Assembly: GCF_022201045.2 (NCBI RefSeq)
Contig: NC_068558.1
Coordinates: 6,477,501-6,541,500, forward strand
Direction: 5' to 3'
Length of the DNA: 64,000 nucleotides
Source: Citrus sinensis
Lineage: Eukaryota; Streptophyta; Magnoliopsida; Sapindales; Rutaceae
In this document: positions 1-12,529 of the stretch, piece by piece
How the letters are laid out: each line of letters starts with the position of its first letter
How positions within the stretch are numbered: position 1 is the first letter of the stretch
Program-made: the position numbers and the translations under genes
Notes under the pieces: model-generated
What the model saw: the letters and a program-made list of their open reading frames with translations, nothing else
The model's database searches: none
What the model was told of the DNA's origin: nothing

Positions 1-238
1 CGATAGTGTTTACTTGGTAAAAATATAAGGGAATGAAAATAAATTTTGGGTGAGACCGAATAATTTGGGAATGAGTAATGGGAATCTCATTCTTTGAAGA
101 GGTGAGAATGAAAATTTGGAATGAAAATGGAGAGTGAATTAACATTTTTATTCATAAACAAAAGAAAAAATTCTTTTTTAACTTCATTTAGATATTAAAA
201 ATAATCATAGTAATAATAATAACTATAATTATAAATAT

Positions 239-274
<36 letters not shown>

Positions 275-575
275 CATGATAATTATTATAATAAATAAAA
301 TAATTGTGATATTGCTATTTCTATCATAATTATAGTTATAGTAACAATTATTGTTATAATACCAATATAATAATGGTAACATTTATAATTATTATTTTAA
401 TACAATAATAGTAAAAATAATAATAATGAAAATAATATTCAAAGTAAAAATACTTACTCTTTATTTTGTTCTTGAATAAATACATAATTGTAATTAAGGG
501 TATGTTACTAATTTATGTTGATTCTCATTCCTTATTTCGATTTCAGTCTATTTTAATTTTGAAAAAGTAAATGCA
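1..575. repeat. AT-rich MITE-like element with (ATT)n tract
   Basis: The left edge reads GTGTTTACTTGGTAAAAAT, and a similar sequence appears inverted near 550-575 (reverse complement GTGCATTTACTTTTTC). This suggests a short inverted-repeat element of the hAT-MITE style, cut by the window edge. The middle (about 185-440) is a degenerate ATT/AAT microsatellite. Any open frame through it is low complexity and not a gene. The target duplication cannot be judged because the left flank is missing. Confidence 0.35.
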
Positions 576-603
576 CCATAAATTATAATTTTAATTTATT
601 TAA

Positions 604-1138
604 GAGTTGGACTATTGGCACCCCTCTCATCTCCTCATAAAAGCCTCATTTTAGTTATATTCATTTTATTTCCGAAAATGCCCCTTTTTTAGATACACTT
701 TTCTAAGTTCTTAATTTTCATTTGATTTGTTTTATTGTTAAAACTCAAAGTATTATTGTGCTATTTTTTAATTATTTTCAATTTTATTATTAATCTACAC
801 ACAAATTGAAAAGTTATATGGGTGATAAATTTTTTAGTGTTAATCGTTGGCTGAAATAACATATATTTCAAATTATAATTTCAAAGCAATTTTAAGTATA
901 AAAATATTTAATCAATAAGAAATCAAAAGAGAACAATAGATTATTCTAAATTTGTACAATTTATTTTAGTTAAATAGGAAGAGTAACATATGGAATTTTT
1001 TTTAAAGGATTGATTATGAATTAAGTAATTTGCTAGAAAAAAAATCTATATGTGTTTAATTTTCAATTGTCCTTAATTGTAATTTTATTTTAAGTGGGGT
1101 TTTGTAAGAAAAATGTAGGGGTGCCGATAGCTCCACTC
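604..1138. mobile_element. Small non-autonomous Mutator-like element
   Basis: The left end GAGTTGGACTATTGGCACCC and the inverted right end GAGTGGAGCTATCGGCACCC match at most positions and bound 535 bp of AT-rich non-coding DNA. The flanking 9-mers are TTTATTTAA (595-603) and TTTATTAAT (1139-1147), 7 of 9 alike, as in an aged 9-bp target duplication. No coding sequence is seen inside. Confidence 0.5.
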
Positions 1139-1199
1139 TTTATTAATTATGGCATTGGCCGAGGGTCTTTTAAAAATTCAAAAGAAATAGAATAGTCTA

Positions 1200-3768
1200 A
1201 GAGTCAGTTGACTGTCGCTCGAGAAGTCTCTAAACAAAATGTGAGATATATCCTATGTTGAGTAATAAAAAGTACCAATCAGACGTCCCCCAATTTCTTA
1301 CCCGGGGGTGAATCTCTCCAGCTGAATGTATCGAGCATATTATTGGTAATGTATCTTTTATAAACCACGAGCTGACCAGAAGTTCATACCTACCAGGTAC
1401 TTGTCACCCAGGAGAAAGGACATGATCTCACAAACACCTGACAATCTCGCCATGCCCCAAATCGCTGGGAAAACACGACACCCCACGTTTACCCACGCTT
1501 GGTTGAGTGAAGACCCGTTAAAGTCCACGATCACCGGAAAATGAGGGGCATGAAGAATACTCAGAGAACGTGGGATGATTGCCTATAAAAGGCTGAGAAA
1601 TCGATGGAAAGGGGGACACAAAAATAGAGAGAGAAGGGGAAACTCTGCCAAATTAATACCAGACATTTTTACATACGAATCCTTGATACATTTTGTTTTG
1701 AGAATATTGCAGTTAATCTGCACAACTTGAATCATACAGTTTTCCCGTAAACATCTTGTATGACTTAAGTATCGGAGGATTTATGCCAAAAAAACCACTG
1801 GCGTCTCTGATTTGTTTCTGTGAACGCATACTTGGAAAGAAGAGGAAGGAAAGCAACACTAGGTATTACACTAGTAAAGACTTGGTGGACGCAGAAACTA
1901 GGTACCCAACTGTGGAGAAGTGGGTGCTGGCCTTGGTAACAACAGTACGTAAGCTCAGACCATACTTCCAAGAGCACCCGATAATTGTGATGACCGATCA
2001 ACCTCTTCGGCAAACACTCCTGAAACCATATTTGTTGGGTCACTTAGTGAAAGGGTCGGTGGAGTTGAGCGAGTTTGACATAACTTACCGACCCATAGGA
2101 GCTATTAAAGCAGAAGCATTGACTAATTTTGTAGTGGACTATACAGAGCCAGAGGAAGGGGTTTACGAAGAGCAATCGGCTGAGCAAGAAAGACCAGAAG
2201 GGGTATGGTTGATAATGGTCGATGGATCACGCAGTGAACAAGAATCCGGAGCAGAGGTGGTGATACGGAGCCCAGAAGGGGCCGAGGCCTCTTATGCAGT
2301 AAAGTTCGAGTTCCAACTCACGAATAACTAGACGAAGTACGAAGCCTTTATTACTGGGCTTAGGCTGGCACATGCACTACGAGCAGAAAGGGTAGAGATC
2401 CGAGCATATTCTCATCTGGTCTGTAATTAGCTCAATGAGCATTTTCAGGCAAGAGGAGGAAGTTGGAGCTGTATTTAAAGAAGGCAAAACAGATGATTGG
2501 GCTCTTTAGAGAGGTTAAAATAAAGCAGATAGCGATGAAAAAAAATTACCGAGCCGATATGCTAGCCAGAATGGCTGCGACTACAGATCCGAAGTTGCCC
2601 AAGTCAGTCCCATTAGAAGTGAGAACTTCGTCAAGTATTGGGGAAGAAATAGAAGTAATGGGGGTAGATGGCGTAAGATCCTGGATGGATCCAATTCTCT
2701 CGTATATTCGTGATGGCATCTTACCAACGGATAAAAAGTAAGCAAGGAGGTTGAAATGCCGAGCAGCAAGATATACATTACTTGATGGAGTACTTTACCA
2801 CCGAGGGTTCACCTTACCCCTCCTAAGATGCTTAGACGACGAGAAAACTACTTATGTGTTAAGGGAAATACGCGAAGGAATGTGTGACAATCATTTAGGA
2901 GTAAGGACTTTAGCGTTCAAAACGCTACGACAAGAATATTTTTGGACGACCATGCACCAAGATGCAAAGGATATGACCAGAAGTTGTAAAACCGGCCAAA
3001 GTTTTTCAGATATCCCTACTCAACCCCCAGAAAAGCTAACTACTATGTCATCCCCTTAGCCTTTTGCCCAATGGGGGATTGATCTGATTGGTCCATTACC
3101 CAAAGGCCGAGGAGCTGCAACACATGCAATTATGGCTATAGATTACTTCACAAAATGGGTGGAAGTGGAAGCCCTTAGCCAAATTACGGAGAAGAAAACA
3201 ACCGGTTTTGTCTGGAAGAATATCATTTGCAGATACGGAATCCCCTATGCCATTTTAACGGACAATGGGAGATAATTTGACAACTATAATTTCAGAGAGT
3301 TTTGTCAAAACTTGGGCAGAGAGTTGAAGTTTTGTTCCCCGACACATCCCCAGGCAAATGGGCAGGTAGAGGCAGCCAACAAGGTTATAAAGATGCTCCT
3401 GAAAACTAGGTTGGGAGAGAGAAAAGGGAAAACTCTGTCAAATTAATACCAGAAATTTTTACATACGAATCCTTGATACATTTTGTTTTGAGAATATTGC
3501 AGTTAATCTGCACAACTTGAATCATACAGTTTTCCCGTAAACATCTTGTACTGACTTAAGTATCAGAGGGTTTACGCTGGAAAAACCACCAACATCTCAT
3601 ATTTGTTTCTGTGAATGCAGGCTTGGAAAGAAGAGGAAGAGTGATTTGGGTCCCAGGAGCTCGGGCAATTGCTAAAGCTGGTGGAGTGCAACCTCTTCTT
3701 CATTGTTAATACAAACGTTGCTGGTACGATCTGGTCGGGCAAAAGGCGACCATATTTCATCATCAACA
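1200..3768 (+). mobile_element. Broken Ty3/gypsy LTR element, Tat-like lineage
   Basis: This is a fossil LTR retrotransposon. A 5' LTR-like region (about 1200-1855, with a TATAAAA box at 1584) is repeated in part at about 3414-3768. Between them lie recognisable pol pieces in + orientation: Ty3-type RNase H (near 1860-2140), a second RNase H-like start with a VDGS motif (near 2215), the integrase zinc-binding region (near 2750-3000) and the integrase core (near 3070-3420). A doubled RNase H is known in the Tat/Ogre/Retand lineage. Gag, protease and most of the reverse transcriptase are absent. The element is clearly broken, with large internal loss and several interruptions, so it looks old. 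The exact 5' edge and target duplication were not resolved. Confidence 0.75.
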
Positions 3769-5039
3769 TCCTAAATAAGTGATTAATATTAGGTGAAATT
3801 AATTAGTGAGATTAAAGATCAAAGAATAAAATATTTTTTTTTAGGGTACATGCAAGGAGATGCTTGTATATGTTATTTGTTGCTTTTTTTAAATAAAAAA
3901 AAAAATTAATGATAGCATCCCAAACCCTTCTCCATCCAAATAAACGAAGGTTCAAACCAAGGATGGAACTGTGGCTGACAAAAATAAAAAATAAAAAAAA
4001 TTGCAGAAAACATAGGACTAGATTTAAATTTTCCTTGACGTTTATATTACTTTTGGCGTATCAGTTGTGCATCGTAACTTTGACAAAGCCTACTAAAGTT
4101 GGTGAGTTTTCCATTAATTCTTGGAATCTTCAATTTTACAAATCTTATGTTATAACGTGAATTAATAATTTCTCTATTATTATCCCAGTCCGACCACAAT
4201 TATTGTTCCGCCACTGGGTTTAAACTTAATAAACCCAAACATCTTTCCTTTTCTACAAGCAAGAGATTTTTCCATTCGGCTGCTGTATAATAATAGCTCC
4301 AAAAGGCCGAGTTCTTCAATGATTTAGTTAAAATTGATTGGTCGATCCAGTCAAAATACGTTCTAATAGGCCCAGTTGGAAACAATTCTAGGCCTTCCTA
4401 ATCATTCTCTCTTAACGGTTTCTCTTTCAACTATTTTATTTAGCCACCCGTCCACCACGTGCGAGTGCGAGTGCGAGTGAAAATTAATAATGTAACAGCA
4501 ACATTGTGCGCATGTTTGCATACTCATCTCTTTACTTGCTCTGGAGGAGCCCACCCATGCATTTTGAGCGCATAAATTATTTTTCCATAATTCTCTGATA
4601 TTATGTGAAGATAGAAATTATTTATTTTGATAATTTTCTGATTGTATTATGTGAGGGTGAAATTTATCCATTTCTATAAATTTTCAATTGTAATATATAT
4701 TCGTATTATGTGAGGGTAGAAATTCAATCTATGTTAAAAGTTTAGAATAGATAAATCTCAGATAAATTTTTAATTGTAATAGGGATAATTGATAGTCCAA
4801 TAAATTTTTTATTATGATAGATATTCTTATTCAGGCTGTACCATAACAGAATTGATAGTCTCTATAAATTTTTGGTTGTAAATATTAGTAGAATTTTAAC
4901 TGTAATATATCAGTATATAGATATAAAAGGAAACCTTGGTTTAGAGGATAGTCGGCAGGGCATCAACTAGGAAGAAAATTTTGTTTATTGGATGTAAAAT
5001 ATTACACTCTAATATATGTGGCATCTATTTATTATTGAC
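3769..5039. other. Intergenic, no gene seen
   Basis: AT-rich DNA. It holds a short GAGTGC triplet repeat near 4464-4482 and several loosely repeated stretches built on TTATGTGAGGGT and ATAAATTTT (about 4590-4900). No convincing coding region or RNA gene was seen. Confidence 0.5.
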
Positions 5040-5155
5040 AATCTCTATCTTACATGCATGTAAGATACACTCCCCTCACATAAATAGTATATGTGTGGGA
5101 CCCACACACTATTCATGTGAGGGGAGTGTATCTTACATGCACGTAAGATAGAGGG
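5040..5155. repeat. Foldback MITE (near-perfect long hairpin)
   Basis: About 55 bp (CTATCTTACATGCATGTAAG and on through ACTCCCCTCACAT) is followed after a few bases by its near-perfect inverted copy ending CACGTAAGATAGAGGG. The arms nest smaller palindromes (CTTACATGCATGTAAG). The whole unit is about 116 bp with almost no loop, typical of a foldback MITE. Its transcript would fold into one long hairpin and could feed small-RNA production; that last point is inference. Confidence 0.7.
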
Positions 5156-5159
5156 ATTA

Positions 5160-7370
5160 TTTTATAATTCTTGAAGTAGGAAAAATTAAAACCCCTCGGA
5201 AGTTTAAATCAATTTACTCGTTGAATATGAATTAAATTAGATTAAGTTTCATTTTTCTTTTTGGAACTGGACTAGATTACTTCATATTTCATTTTAAATT
5301 CGGATCAATATTGATCGCACAGCTCGAAGTGATCGTGTGGTGCATCAGTTTTTCCACGTCTTCATCATTTTATCTGATGATGCATCATCTATGCTTTGGA
5401 TATCTATCGGAAATATTCACAGGTCAATTAAATCCTGCTACGTATAATTTAATTCTTTGTCCATTTTCTTCCATTTACATCATCTTTTTCATTTCCATCG
5501 CTTTTATCATGCACGCTAACTCAAACATTAGACATCAAATTTTAACACAAATTAAATGTTGCCCGAGAGCTGTGTTTCCATGAATGAACAAAGTTTCACC
5601 AAATCTCTGCTAAACGTAATTAAAATATCACTGATAAAATGCAGCTGAATATTTGAATCCATACTTGATCTTGCTTATAAGCAAAGCAACAATTATTTAA
5701 AGCTGCAGCTTCATTGCATTAACTTACTTGTCAGTAGATTTGATCTAAAAGCAGATTATTCAAATAATCACCGCAACAACTGCAATTCTTACGGCACGTT
5801 CTTGGAAGTCAAATAATAAACTATGAAGTCATTAAAATTTGGGTCTAAATGTCATCACTGATTCACTTCACAATTTATCTGAGAATGAGACTAACCAAAG
5901 CGAAAATGCAGAAATTATCTGCCAAGCTTATTAAAATGAATAAGCATTTTACCTAAAACATAACTTTGAGAATGAACAAAATGCAACCAAAAGTTTTATC
6001 AAATCCAACAACTAACATAACAAATGGAAGCTACTTGTATTGAAAAAGAAGTTTTAACCACCGAGAAAACTTAAGCATGTGTTTCTGTGTCCCTTTCTGA
6101 TGTAAACAGCACATTAAACTCAATTTCTCTCAATATCACAGCGAAAGCTGAAGCTGCAAAGCTAGCAACATTCACGGGTCTTTCAGGCTGAAAAACTAAA
6201 TGGTAAAGGTCACTTTCTTGCCAAAAAATGGTCACATTACAGATCCAACACACACCTGATGCACGATTGTTTAGCTGACAATTGTCCCTTGATAAATCAA
6301 TCAATAGATGAAAGCCCATCCCTCACATCAGGACAAAGATTAATGAAAGATATGACATTGCTGGAATGCTTGAATGATACAAAACAGCAAATAAATTTAA
6401 CCAAGAAATTTGGAATTCAATCAACCAGAGTTCAAAATAACAGATGGGGGCAGCCAAATTAAAATAAGCTTGAGAGCACTGAGCTGTGTCATTTTGAGGG
6501 CATTTGTAAACATTTGAAAACAAAGTTATAGCAGTAAAATGAAGAACAATCATCCTCTATGCAATGGCTTAAGTCCGAATCAAATGTTTGGCTAGCAAAT
6601 AATTTTACAACCAATGAAAAACTAAGAATTACAAGATTGCAGAGGGTAGAAAACAACCAGCTAGCACAATTAAATTATTTGACCAAGTAGGTTCAAATAA
6701 TTTATTCACACTAAATTTTCAGGAATAGGAAGGAATTCTGAATCTACCTCCCTAAAGATTGTCTGTTTTCCATGGTGACCAAATGGATCAGTTGATGACC
6801 TCAATGCTTATCAAGAAATATGCTGCATGCCTGTCAGAGTACCCATCAAATAAATATTTCCTTTATGTTCTCCATGCTATAAAATAATATGGATATGTTT
6901 GGAAGTGGCAGCGAAAAAGACATCATCCACCGTGGAAAATATGAGTGAGAAGCAGACTGATGTTAAATCAATTGGGGCCTAAAACAGATAAGATCTGACA
7001 CGATGAATATTATTACATGAAAGTTAAAATTAGATAAAGCCACTCTACTTCCTCAATACGTTTAAATGTGCACAGTAGTTCCGTTTTCACAATCTTCAAT
7101 TTGAAGAAGTTGGAGAAGGATAAACAAAATTTGAAAACGAATAACAAAGAAACCAAACAAATAGCCAATAGTTTCAGCAATAGGAAATTAATCCAAATAA
7201 TGCAAGGCATCATACACAGGAAAGAATGTAATTGCATAAACATTAAAGAGATTAACGTAACAAAAGTTGATATCTTTAACAAAATGAGGTGGGAGAACTT
7301 TTTCCCCCAATAAAACACATTGGTTTCGAATAATAATCTGAATTACACAGAGGGTAAAGTGAAAGAGAAG
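5160..7370. other. Intergenic, no gene recognised
   Basis: This is 2.2 kb of AT-rich DNA. The open frames present are short, overlap on both strands and resemble no family I know. The last few hundred bases before 7631 probably include the 3' UTR of the translocator gene on the minus strand. Confidence 0.5.
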
Positions 7371-7630
7371 AACTTTATTCTCTTAGACCACCCTGAAAGA
7401 GAAAAAAAGATGGGATCACAAACAACCCTTTCCCTTTCTCATCATACTATACAATCCCTCCCATTTCTTTGATCCAATTCTGTTCTTCTTGTCATCAAAA
7501 TCTAAGTAATTGAAATCAGTAATAAAACTTTAAAGCAAAGGAATAAAGTAAAGTAAAACGAAAAAAAGGAGCCGCACCCGTGTTTACGACAACCAAAATG
7601 AATCATTTACTCACACCAGCATCATCATCA

Positions 7631-8707
7631 TCAATGAGTTGTGACTTTAGATCTCTTCTTTGCTTCACTGTAAAGCACCACTCCCATTATGGTGACAGCA
7701 AATCCAGTCATTCCCATTACGGTCACCGGATTCCTAAAAATCAGAACCGAAACAACTGCGGCAACAGCTGCCTTTGCATTGCCAAGCACCTGCAAAGTCA
7801 ATGCACTTGTATGCTTTGTGACCAAAAAATTAGTCAAATTAACCAAATAAGCGACGGTGGCGTTCCCAAGTAGCAAGAACAAAACGAATCTGTCTTCCGA
7901 AGCTTTCTCAATTGTAGTTGCGGCCACATTCCCTTCAATATAGAGGGTAAACGGAAGCAAGATCAATGCAGACATGGGTGCCATGTAAAGCAACAAATTC
8001 ATAGAATGCAATTTCTCAGCCTCTGAAGTTAACAGGATCCCTTGAACCACAGATTTCAAAGCACGCCCAGCCGTGGATCCAACACAAACCAAGAACCCAA
8101 ATAAATGAAACAGGGGCTCGCTGTTGCTAGCCAACACAATACCAAACACGACCGGCATCAACGCACAATAAACCTCGGCAGATTCTTTCTTGCAGGTAAT
8201 CAAAAAAGCGAAAATTGCGGTGAAGAACGGGGTCGTAGCTCCAATGGCTTGGTTGAACGACACGGGCAAGTACCTCAGCGAAGTGTTGCCGCAGACAACA
8301 GAGAAAGAGAAGATGGCACTCAAAGCAAAGATTTTAAGAAACTGCTTTCGTGATAAAATGTGTTGAATCGGGACGAGTTCGAGAAAGTGAATGGCGACGT
8401 AGCTGTAAACGGCGCAAGATATCATGTGAAGCATTGTTAGGAAGATCGGGTAACGGTAACCGTAGAAGCTGAGGAGGTACTTGTTGAGGAGCAAGACTCC
8501 AATGTTGGATAAGTACCACGATGCGATGATCAGAGCCGTAAAAATGTGGGGCGACACAAATGATCCAAATCCAACGGTGTAGCTGTTGTTGTTACGCACA
8601 TCACCTGGTGGTGTCGCCGGGATGTCGAGGACTTGGTGGTCTGCCGACGTGTCCGATAGCCTCGGATTGCTCATTCGCCTTGTCGTCCATGTCTGTGCCT
8701 CCACCAT
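7631..8707 (-). CDS. Probable nucleotide-sugar / sugar-phosphate translocator (TPT family), At1g12500-like
   Basis: One uninterrupted frame encodes 358 residues. It starts [16 protein letters not shown], which I recognise from the Arabidopsis At1g12500 product, and ends in a short lysine/arginine-rich tail ([11 protein letters not shown]). About ten hydrophobic segments fill residues ~50-345, as expected for the drug/metabolite transporter fold. Family landmarks are [28 protein letters not shown], the [14 protein letters not shown] stretch and [14 protein letters not shown] near the C-terminus. Members exchange nucleotide sugars or sugar phosphates for a phosphate compound across Golgi or plastid membranes; the substrate here cannot be read from the sequence. 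The ATG at 8707 gives the full family-length N-terminus. The gene stands alone, with a GT/T tract just upstream. High confidence for family, low for substrate. Confidence 0.93.
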   Translation of the reverse strand: MVEAQTWTTRRMSNPRLSDTSADHQVLDIPATPPGDVRNNNSYTVGFGSFVSPHIFTALIIASWYLSNIGVLLLNKYLLSFYGYRYPIFLTMLHMISCAVYSYVAIHFLELVPIQHILSRKQFLKIFALSAIFSFSVVCGNTSLRYLPVSFNQAIGATTPFFTAIFAFLITCKKESAEVYCALMPVVFGIVLASNSEPLFHLFGFLVCVGSTAGRALKSVVQGILLTSEAEKLHSMNLLLYMAPMSALILLPFTLYIEGNVAATTIEKASEDRFVLFLLLGNATVAYLVNLTNFLVTKHTSALTLQVLGNAKAAVAAVVSVLIFRNPVTVMGMTGFAVTIMGVVLYSEAKKRSKVTTH

Positions 8708-8785
8708 TTGGGTTTACTTTCGGGACCAAAACTGGGATTATCTTATCTCCTCAAACCTCAAACTCCAAAAGCGGAGCGTTTTGAG

Positions 8786-8826
8786 TTTTGTGTGTGTGTG
8801 TGTGTGTGTGTTTTTTTTTTTTTTTC
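8786..8826. repeat. (GT)n-(T)n microsatellite in translocator 5' region
   Basis: About ten GT units run directly into about 15 T residues, roughly 80-120 bp upstream of the translocator ATG. On the gene's strand this is a poly-A/(AC)n tract, probably in the 5' UTR or core promoter, and likely to vary in length. Confidence 0.8.
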
Positions 8827-9584
8827 CCCTCCCTATTGAGTTGAGACTGGAGATCTGGGAAGTAGAAAAAGGAGTGGAGAGTGGAGACGGAAGAATGAGA
8901 GAGGGTAGGGTAGTGTGTGAAACAAAAATAAAGAATGAAAGTGGATCCAATCAGACGGTGGAGATTTAGATTTGAAGGAGAGAGGCAGTGTGGGCCGTTG
9001 GATGGGGAACATGGGGGAGCTTACGGTTGAAGTCAGACTCGGAGAGCTGTGTCGTGATTGGATGATTTGACTTGGATTGATTGATATTTTACCATTTTTT
9101 TTTATGTAGTTACTGTGTATCTTGCAAGTACCCATATTCGGTTTACATGTGAAATTGTTTGACTGGCACGAAACAACCAATCGGATTCGTATTCTCACAT
9201 TCTCCGAATCAAAAAAATTGTGCCCCACTGTTTATTTCTCCAGGTGCCGTTCTTATTTTACCAGAGGGGTTTGAAACTTTGAATTAGCACCCCCCGTTTG
9301 AAAATTAAAAGCTTTTGCTCATTTGTTTCATTTAATTTTAGGGGAAAATAAAATAAAGCTTGAATAATTAATAATAAAGTAAATGGAAAGCGTTGCTTGA
9401 GAGTAATTAATCTGCAACAGATTAGCATAAATGGGAAAATTTCAGGGAATCTTCTAGTTTTGGCTACTCCTTCAGAGATATGATATTTCATTTCAGATTA
9501 GTGATACAAAAAGCTAAAGAGCTAGGGTTGGTTGTGGGTTGCGATGTTTATTGAGGTCGATATTATTTAGAGTCCGGTTATTAT

Positions 9585-9766
9585 CGTGTAAATAATTTTA
9601 TTTTTACTATTTATCACTTTAATTGTATTCGAGTAATTTTAACTTTCACTCAAGATATGAAGAAGAAAATTTAAATTAAAACACACAATGTTCTTGTGGA
9701 GTTCGAACCATTTCCCTCACACTCTGTGAGGAAGTGGCTCTAACTGGTTGCAACTCCATCGTACCA
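9585..9766 (-). mobile_element. tRNA-derived SINE (copy 1)
   Basis: Read on the minus strand, the head has a Pol III A-box-like stretch (CCAGTTAGAGCCACTTCC), a CTCACA...TGTGAGG stem, and a B-box-like GGTTCGAACTCC. A body follows with TTTAATTTAAATTTTCTT and GAGTGAAAG. The same order of parts occurs at 40,216-40,499, so the two are copies of one SINE family. No clear target duplication was resolved. Confidence 0.6.
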
Positions 9767-9779
9767 ATGACTTATTATT

Positions 9780-10640
9780 TATTATATGGTACTGGCTATA
9801 CTGTTACCTGTTACCGTGTCCAATAATTATCACTTTACTCAAATAATGGATTGATTCTTCGGCCTATTACGAAAATGATATTTAAATCAAAGGTTTCCCC
9901 TTAATTAGACTATTAAAATTATTGAACTATAAAGGCAAACTAAGAATTTGATATTTTTTTCAAAATTAGAATGGCTACTTGAATGACATTTGAAAATAAA
10001 TAAGATTCCCAAGTTGTGAGTGACCACACCAAAGTCGATAACAAATTTTCTAAATTGCAACTTGCAAGCCTCTCAAGTTGCTTGGTTTCTCTATCAAGGT
10101 CATAAAGAAGAAATGGACATTTGTGCGACCATATCAATATGAACTATTATTATTAGCCAATAAAATAAAAAGATAAGGTCCAGTCGAGTCGAGTCCAAGC
10201 CCTTAGAAAAATTCACATAATAACTAGCCTAAAAGTTTGTGGGTTTTTAAAAATTAAGGATCTTAGCTTTTTTTTATTATACCTAATCAAACATCTAATT
10301 TTTAAATCAAAATATTATTGTCATTCTAAAACTCTCAAAATCCTAATTTTTCTTCTCTCTCAAATTCGGCTGTTTGATGGTGTGAGTGGTTTCCCGGCAA
10401 CAATCGACGATTGTTCAATTGTAATTTCAATAGTGGTTTTTCCCTCTTTTATTTTCTTTGGCGATTTTGACACCAAAGTAATTTTTTTTTTTAAATCCTA
10501 AGATTGAACTTATTACAATGGTCAGTTGAGTATATATTTGAACATAGATGAGCATTAGGATTGACTTGTGTATGAAGATAGAAAAATATTCAATGAAATT
10601 AGGATTTAATAAATATGGTATATGATGTGTTTATTGGAAT
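9780..10640. other. Intergenic, no gene seen
   Basis: AT-rich sequence with short random frames only. Nothing recognised. Confidence 0.45.
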
Positions 10641-10647
10641 ATTTCTT

Positions 10648-12529
10648 ACGGTTAGTTTGGGATTGTGGTTGCTAATTAAATAAATTGCTTCTCCTGTGCT
10701 AATGTAATAAGCTGCTGATTAAAAAGCAGCTTGATAATTAGTAATATGTGTTGTTATGGTTGTTGTGAGTTTAAAATGCAGCGTACATGCGTTTGGTAAA
10801 TTTAATTACAAACATGTTGTTTCATTATATAAGGACCAAAACAGACATAAGTTTAAATTAACTTTTATTTTTTTAGAGTATTTTTTTTTATAGAAAAGCT
10901 TAACTTTCATTAAACGAACTTGAAAATAAATACAAAAGTTGAGTTGGACACTTCTCAGTCCACACTTTTGATTCTGCATTGTTTAGAGCCAATTTGGCTA
11001 TTGAGTGGGTAGTGTCATTACAAAGTCTTGAAATGTGCTGAATTGTGGTGTCATCCATCCTTTTAAGTCTTTATTGAATATTTGAAATAATCTAATCGAC
11101 TTCAGCTCTGCTGCATTTTCTCCTTAACACCAGATCTACAACTTTTTGGCAATTAGATTCAATTATCAAAAACCTGCATCCTACAGCTTCTGCAATTTCA
11201 AAACTCAGTTGAATTGCTTTTGCTTTTGCTGCAAGAACATCTCCAAAGAACCTTTTATGTTTTTTAGCTGTTGCTACAATTTTTTTTTTTTAGAGTCTCT
11301 AATCACAACTCCTAAACTTGCCACCTTGTTCTGTCTCTTCGTTGTTGCATCCACGTTTATCTTTAAGCACCCTGCTGATAGGGGTTTCCAAGTATGCTCT
11401 GCTAAAGAGGTCTGGCTTTGAGGGGAGGGTAGTGGTAGCGGCTTAATTTTCTTGTAAGCTTCCATTATAGCTTTTATTTTAGCCAATGATACTTGTGAAT
11501 CTTCATTCTTTCCTTTAAAGATAAAGAGGCTCCTTGAATGCCAATTCGCCCAACAAATTGCAACAAATAACTCCATCTTTGTCCTACCTTTTTTTGTAGT
11601 CAAAGCTTGGAACACACCCAATAGATCTTGATTTGCAAAGGGGTTCATTTTATCTGCAAAATCAGTGATCTTCCATGTCTTCTTGGATGCTTTGCAGTTT
11701 AGAAGGGGCATAAGTGATATTCTCTCCTTGCTTACCACATCTTAAACACCAAGGCTATTGTAAAACTTTATTTTTTTCAAAAATTCTCTGTTGTTGGAAG
11801 GAGATTTTGAGTTGCCCTCCACATGAAAATCTTTATCTTCTCTGGAAGATCCAGTTTCCATATTGTATGCCACTCGAATGATTTTCTTTTTGAAGTACTT
11901 GGCCAATCTGGGAATTTCAACTTCAAAGCCACCTGGTATCCACTTTTTACAGCATAGTTACAATGTTTATCAAAGCCCCATATGAGCTTATCTAGCCTCG
12001 GGCTTTTTGGTAGCATTATCTTCAAAATGTGCTCTGTCTGTAGGTGTGAAGTGCTGATTTATTAGAGTTTCACACGTATGCTCTCCATCTTTAATAATGT
12101 ATAAACATACCTTTTTTTTCTTTTAAAACACATAAAAATACATAAAGTGAAAAAAATCAATTAAATAAAATCTAATGACTTACTAGATCAAAACATTGAT
12201 ATTAGAGAGAATTTAAAGTAGTTTTAATGATAATTTGATTGTGGAGGAAATATGATATCTAACAGTTTATCTATTACGGCGTATGGAAGATTATACATAA
12301 TTATTTTTTTAAATATTAAGGTTATAATATGAATTTTAAAGAGGTGTGGTAGCTTATTTAATAAGTTGCTTGTGAAAAGCATCCCTCTGCTTTCAAAAGC
12401 TACTGTCAAAATAAAGAAAACTATGAAATAAACAGTTTTTTATAAAATTTACTAAACAATTATTTTTATCACAAAATATGAAATAAGTAGCTTATTGAGT
12501 TTTAACCTCGATTCCAAATGAGACCTTAG
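10648..12529. mobile_element. MITE-like inverted-repeat element, host of a LINE insertion
   Basis: The left edge GGTTAGTTTGGGATTGTGG and the inverted right edge GGTCTCATTTGGAATCGAGG (12,510-12,529) are similar. The subterminal parts share AGCTGCTT/AAGTAGCTTATT-like motifs, typical of hAT- or PIF-type MITEs. A TTA lies close to both edges. The centre is taken by a LINE, which explains the unusual length. Family assignment is uncertain. Confidence 0.35.
10880..12060 (-). mobile_element. 5'-truncated L1-type LINE, decayed
   Basis: The minus strand carries, in order, a zf-RVT-like region (around 11,777-12,025: SVKSGYQVA-type spacing, then WKLDLPEKIKIFMWRATQN) and the start of a plant LINE RNase H domain (around 11,274-11,400: LKINVDATTKRQ, GVVIRDS). 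The end on the low-coordinate side is T-rich on the plus strand (from about 10,870), matching a poly-A tail. The frame is broken between the two parts and the reverse transcriptase is missing. The same family, better preserved, is at 55,016-56,700. Confidence 0.75.

Noticed and set aside
188-382. Frame rich in Ile, Asn and Tyr
   Set aside because: A translation of an AT microsatellite, not a gene.
8833-9228. 131-codon frame on the minus strand upstream of the translocator
   Set aside because: Serine/proline-rich, low-complexity translation of the CT-rich 5' region; no family resemblance.
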